From Arthrobacter sp. B1I2 (GTDB lineage Bacteria > Actinomycetota > Actinomycetes > Actinomycetales > Micrococcaceae): DNA of 64,000 bases. Below the pieces are notes generated by a model. That model saw only the letters and a list, made by a program, of their open reading frames with translations, was not told the DNA's origin and did not search any database. The translations under genes and the position numbers were made by a program. The stretch covers positions 2,418,001-2,482,000 of the forward strand of contig NZ_JAUSYC010000001.1 of NCBI RefSeq assembly GCF_030816485.1, in the 5' to 3' direction. Shown in pieces: positions 61,145-64,000 of the stretch; position 1 is the first letter of the stretch, and each line of letters begins with the position of its first letter.

Positions 61145-62644
61145 TCAGGAGACGAGTTCGAAATGGATCTGCCGGGTGGTGATGTCCGAGGAAACAAGCC
61201 GGACCCGGACCTTGGTACCGGACTCCAGGTCGCCCGCGCAGCGGGCGGTGACCGCCGGCTCGGCAATCTGGATGATCCCCGAACTTCCGTTGCCGTTTCC
61301 GGTCTTCCCGTTCCCGTTGCCACCCTTCCCGTTGCCGTTGCCATTTCCGCTTTGCGGCTTGGATCCGGAGATGACGATGGCGTCGAACTCCTGCCCGATA
61401 TGGTTCAGCAGCAGCGCTGCCTCCACGGTGTCCAGGGCCAGGCGTTCCATCCGCGACGCCAGCTGGTCTGAGCCGGCCATGATGCCCGGCAGCAGCGGAA
61501 GGGCTTCGCGTGCCCAGCCGGGAACATCGCCGCGGTTGCTCAGGGCCTCGCAGATGACCAGCACAAAGCGGTCCACCAGGCGGCGCAGCGGCGCGGTGGT
61601 GTGGGCATAGGCGGCACCAATGGCGGACTGCACACCATCCTCGGGGACGGTCCCGTCAAAGGCGGTGTACGAGGCTCCCCGGAACAGCATGCCGGCGGAG
61701 TGCATGATGGCCAGCTGGCGCGGATCGGTGGGATCCAGCGAACGCAGGTACTCGCCATAGCTGACTTCGCCGTCCCAGGGCCTCCCCAGCACCTCGGTCT
61801 GCAGCCGGAAATGCCCCAGGGACCGTTCGTCCGGAGCCGGCATGGTGCGCAGGATGCCCACCTTGCCCTCCAGCATGAGCTGCGCGGCGGCCATCCCGGT
61901 CATCAGCGAAATCTGCGCGTTCCAGTCCTCCACGGGAAGCTGCGGTACGGCATCAATGCGGTAGCCGCCGTCGGGCAGCTGGACAATTTCCTGCTCGGGC
62001 ATGTTGAGGCTGGCCCCTCCGCGTGCCCGTTCCAGTGCCACCCGTTTCAGGCCCACCTCGCGGAGCAGCCGCAACACGGGGGAGGCGGTCCCGGCGTCGA
62101 GGTCTGCCTGCGCGCCCTTGTAGCTGAGCTTGTCGCGGCTGCGGACCCGCGCCCGCCGGACGCCCACTGACAAAACCGACGCGTCGCCGTCCAGCGTGAA
62201 GTCCCACACGAAGGCCGAACATTCCTGGCCGGGCAGGAGGCTCCCTGCCCCTTCGCTGATCACCTCAGGGTGCAGCGGTATCCTGCCGTCCGGAGCATAG
62301 AACGTCTGTCCGCGGCGCCGGGTCTCGGCGTCCAGGGGACCTCCCGGCGCAACAAACGCCGGGACGTCGGCAATCGCGTACATCACCCGGTAACCGTTCC
62401 CGTCCGGTTCGATGAACACGGCCTGGTCCAGGTCCGTGGACGACGCCGGATCGATGGTCACGAACCCGACGGCGGTCAGGTCGTAGGACGGCAGCTTCAG
62501 CCCTGCCACCGCGGCCCGGGCATCCTCCACCGCTTCAGCCGGATACGGGCCCGGCAGTTCGAGTTCCGTCCGCAGCAGGCCCAACGCCTCTTCCACGGCG
62601 TTCCTGTGGTCATGGACGTTGGGGGCCAGCCGATGATGTGACAC
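61145..62644 (-). CDS. RNB-domain exoribonuclease without recognisable CSD or KH domains
   Basis: 499 residues from a GTG 7 bases after TACGCT (leaderless-type). The RNB catalytic core carries FVTIDPASSTDLDQAVFIEPDGNGYRVMYAIADVPA; the four metal-binding Asp residues lie in this kind of DPxxxxDxDDA-like stretch. Later AYAHTTAPLRRLVDRFVLVIC supplies the conserved Arg. There is no cold-shock domain at the N-terminus. Near the C-terminus an Asn-Gly repeat (residues 432-456) interrupts an S1-like barrel (VRVRLVSSDITTRQIHFELV). It degrades single-stranded RNA 3'-5' or trims RNAs. Confidence 0.9.
   Translation of the reverse strand: MSHHRLAPNVHDHRNAVEEALGLLRTELELPGPYPAEAVEDARAAVAGLKLPSYDLTAVGFVTIDPASSTDLDQAVFIEPDGNGYRVMYAIADVPAFVAPGGPLDAETRRRGQTFYAPDGRIPLHPEVISEGAGSLLPGQECSAFVWDFTLDGDASVLSVGVRRARVRSRDKLSYKGAQADLDAGTASPVLRLLREVGLKRVALERARGGASLNMPEQEIVQLPDGGYRIDAVPQLPVEDWNAQISLMTGMAAAQLMLEGKVGILRTMPAPDERSLGHFRLQTEVLGRPWDGEVSYGEYLRSLDPTDPRQLAIMHSAGMLFRGASYTAFDGTVPEDGVQSAIGAAYAHTTAPLRRLVDRFVLVICEALSNRGDVPGWAREALPLLPGIMAGSDQLASRMERLALDTVEAALLLNHIGQEFDAIVISGSKPQSGNGNGNGKGGNGNGKTGNGNGSSGIIQIAEPAVTARCAGDLESGTKVRVRLVSSDITTRQIHFELVS
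61277..61351 (-). repeat. Asn-Gly coding repeat inside the RNB ribonuclease
   Basis: Codons for GNGNGNGKGGNGNGKTG-type repeats (residues 432-456), with many AACGG and AATGG units. Such tandem units are prone to slippage, so the linker length may vary between strains. Confidence 0.8.
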
Positions 62645-62680
62645 AAAAATCAGCGTAGCTCCAAGTCCACCGATATGGCA

Positions 62681-63415
62681 TCAGGAGCCGGTGGCGTCCA
62701 GCGCGTCGAGGAGGGAAGCGGCAGCGGCGGCGGGGTCGGGGGCCTCGGTGATGGCGCGGACCACCACGATCCTGCGGGCACCCGCGTCCACCACCTGGTG
62801 GACGTTTCCGTGATCGATGCCGCCAATGGCAAACCATGGCACCGGATCCGCCGCCTGCCGGGAAGCTTCGGCCGCGTACTTCACCAGTCCGGGTCCGACG
62901 GCGGTCCTGCCCGGTTTGGTGGGCGTGGCCCAGACGGGACCCACACAGAAGTAGTCCAGCCCGGCCGGGCCGGCAGTTGCTGCCAGTGCCGCGTCCACCT
63001 GTCCGGTGGTGTGGCTGGAGAGTCCGATGGCGGCGTTTCCGTTAACCAGCGTCCGCGCTGCTGCCAATGGCAGGTCCTTCTGGCCGATGTGGAACACCGG
63101 CGCCCCGGACAATACGGCGATGTCCGCCCGGTCATTGACCGCCCACAGCCTGCCATGCCGTACCGCGGTCTCCTTCAGCACCGCCAGGAGGTCAAGTTCC
63201 TCCGCAGCCTCGATGGTCTTGTCGCGCAGCTGGATGATGTCCACGCCACCGGCGAACGCGGCGTCCACGAACTGCGCAAAGTCACCCCGGTCCCGGCGGG
63301 CATCGGTGCAGAGGTACAGCCGGGCTGCCTTGAGGGCGTCGCTGTCCCGGGCATTGACAACTTCGGTGGCTGAAGGGCGGTGGCCCGCGGGGAAGGATGG
63401 GGTGGACACATTCAT
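62681..63415 (-). CDS. thiE: Thiamine-phosphate synthase
   Basis: 244 residues. TIM-barrel ThiE motifs: [29 protein letters not shown] (QLRDK), [26 protein letters not shown] (NDR, HxGQxDL), [30 protein letters not shown] and [13 protein letters not shown]. It joins HMP-PP and the thiazole phosphate to make thiamine phosphate. TAGGCT lies 7 bases before the ATG. It is divergent from the TPP-riboswitch-controlled thiO transcript and has no riboswitch of its own on this side. Confidence 0.95.
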   Translation of the reverse strand: MNVSTPSFPAGHRPSATEVVNARDSDALKAARLYLCTDARRDRGDFAQFVDAAFAGGVDIIQLRDKTIEAAEELDLLAVLKETAVRHGRLWAVNDRADIAVLSGAPVFHIGQKDLPLAAARTLVNGNAAIGLSSHTTGQVDAALAATAGPAGLDYFCVGPVWATPTKPGRTAVGPGLVKYAAEASRQAADPVPWFAIGGIDHGNVHQVVDAGARRIVVVRAITEAPDPAAAAASLLDALDATGS

Positions 63416-63449
63416 GGCTGCAAGCCTAGTTCCTCTAAACTGGGCTGGT

Positions 63450-63549
63450 ACTGCGGGAGCCCGCGGCAGCTGTCACAAAGCGCCGGGCTGAGAGGGCGTC
63501 AGAGCCGACCGCTTGACCTGATCCGGGTAATGCCGGCGTAGGGAAGGAA
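63450..63549 (+). ncRNA. TPP riboswitch (THI-box)
   Basis: The conserved core is present in order: GGGAGCCC, GGGCTGAGAGGG, then the helix-4 side CTTGACCTGATCCGGGTAATGC and the closing GCCGGCGTAGGGAA. The thiO ribosome site AAGGAA (63544-63549) sits at the 3' edge of the aptamer, so TPP binding probably blocks translation. TAAACT at 63436-63441 is a good -10 for this RNA. Confidence 0.95.
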
Positions 63550-63554
63550 CCCAT

Positions 63555-64000
63555 ATGCGTACCCCCACCCCACCCACCGTCCGGGCCGACGTCGCCGTCA
63601 TCGGCGGGGGAGTGGTTGGCCACGGAATCGCGTGGGAGGTGCAGCGTTCCGGACGCTCCGTCGTCCTCATCGATGACGCGCCCGGTACCGGTGCCAGCTG
63701 GGCCGCCGCCGGCATGCTGGCCCCGGTCAGCGAACTGCACTACCAGGAGGAAGACCTCCTGGAACTCATGCTCGAAGCATCCTCGCGCTGGCCCGGGTTC
63801 GCCGCCGGCGTCGCCGGAGCAACGGGCGCCGACCCCGGATACCTTACGACGCCGACCCTCGCCGTGGGTGCCGACGCAGCCGACCGCCGCGCGCTGATGG
63901 ACCTGCGCACCGTACAGCAGGCCAACGGGCTGGCGGTGGAACCGCTGACCGTGCGGGAGGCCCGGCAGCGCGAGCCACTGCTCAGCCCGGCCATTGCCTG
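63555..64000 (+). CDS. thiO: Glycine oxidase ThiO, C-terminus cut by window edge
   Basis: The first 148 residues are visible from the ATG at 63555. FAD Rossmann motif ADVAVIGGGVVGHGIAWEV with the ribose-binding acid in VVLIDD, then the DAAO-family ASWAAAGMLAPVSELHYQEE, are diagnostic of ThiO. It oxidises glycine to iminoglycine for the thiazole ring of thiamine. It lies directly under the TPP riboswitch and is probably first in a thiOSG-type operon running out of the window. Confidence 0.93.
   Translation, partial: MRTPTPPTVRADVAVIGGGVVGHGIAWEVQRSGRSVVLIDDAPGTGASWAAAGMLAPVSELHYQEEDLLELMLEASSRWPGFAAGVAGATGADPGYLTTPTLAVGADAADRRALMDLRTVQQANGLAVEPLTVREARQREPLLSPAIA

Overview
The window is high-GC DNA from an actinobacterium, most likely Arthrobacter or Pseudarthrobacter (Micrococcaceae). 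The grounds are dense short-gap gene packing, many GTG starts, succinylase-branch DAP genes, an ECF SigE next to TatB, a DUF3117 gene, and many starts placed 6-8 nt after a TANNNT box (leaderless-type). I see no rRNA, tRNA, CRISPR array, insertion sequence, phage or integration site. This is ordinary chromosomal backbone.

Layout. 1-9.4 kb: a truncated L,D-transpeptidase, small membrane ORFs, corA with an AsnC regulator, two MFS exporters with AsnC/LysR regulators, a BadF-type sugar kinase and a pirin. 9.6-13.2 kb: an OpuC-type compatible-solute ABC operon. 13.3-22.2 kb: an AlaA-type aminotransferase, PPK2, xseBA, ispH, rmuC, ychF and a DUF805 protein. 22.4-29.8 kb: two peptide-binding lipoproteins and a Dpp/Opp transporter with a fused double ATPase. 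29.9-38.2 kb: an SGNH hydrolase, typA, fdxA-dapC, gltA, galE and a TetR regulator. 38.3-42.1 kb: a gene of unknown function, a lysozyme-like protein, and divergent dapD/dapE. 42.1-45.4 kb: a GluABCD-type glutamate ABC operon. 45.5-49.2 kb: a LOG protein, a short coiled-coil membrane protein, a PIG-V-like glycosyltransferase, DUF3117 and an O-methyltransferase. 49.4-55.6 kb: sigE, anti-sigma factor, tatB, mrp, DUF1003, a soluble MgtE_N-CBS protein and a general-stress membrane protein. 55.7-64 kb: an M24 peptidase, a PHP phosphoesterase, an orphan DNA methyltransferase behind a DEAD-box helicase, an RNB ribonuclease, thiE, and a TPP riboswitch ahead of a truncated thiO.

How the genes fit together: dapC, dapD and dapE supply meso-DAP/lysine. 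The OpuC, Opp and Glu systems import osmolytes, peptides and glutamate. The sigE block is an envelope-stress unit. From memory, the order xseBA-ispH-ychF-typA-fdxA-dapC-dapD-dapE-LOG-DUF3117-methyltransferase-sigE-tatB-mrp resembles Mycobacterium tuberculosis Rv1107c-Rv1234, so the Opp, Glu and OpuC operons look like lineage-specific inserts.

The most interesting signal is upstream of fdxA. A short, apparently leaderless ORF has two consecutive Cys codons at positions 7-8, lies over mutually exclusive hairpins, and runs out of frame across the fdxA start. This is the architecture of a cysteine-responsive attenuator. A second upstream ORF (42 codons) ends in an ATGA overlap with gltA.
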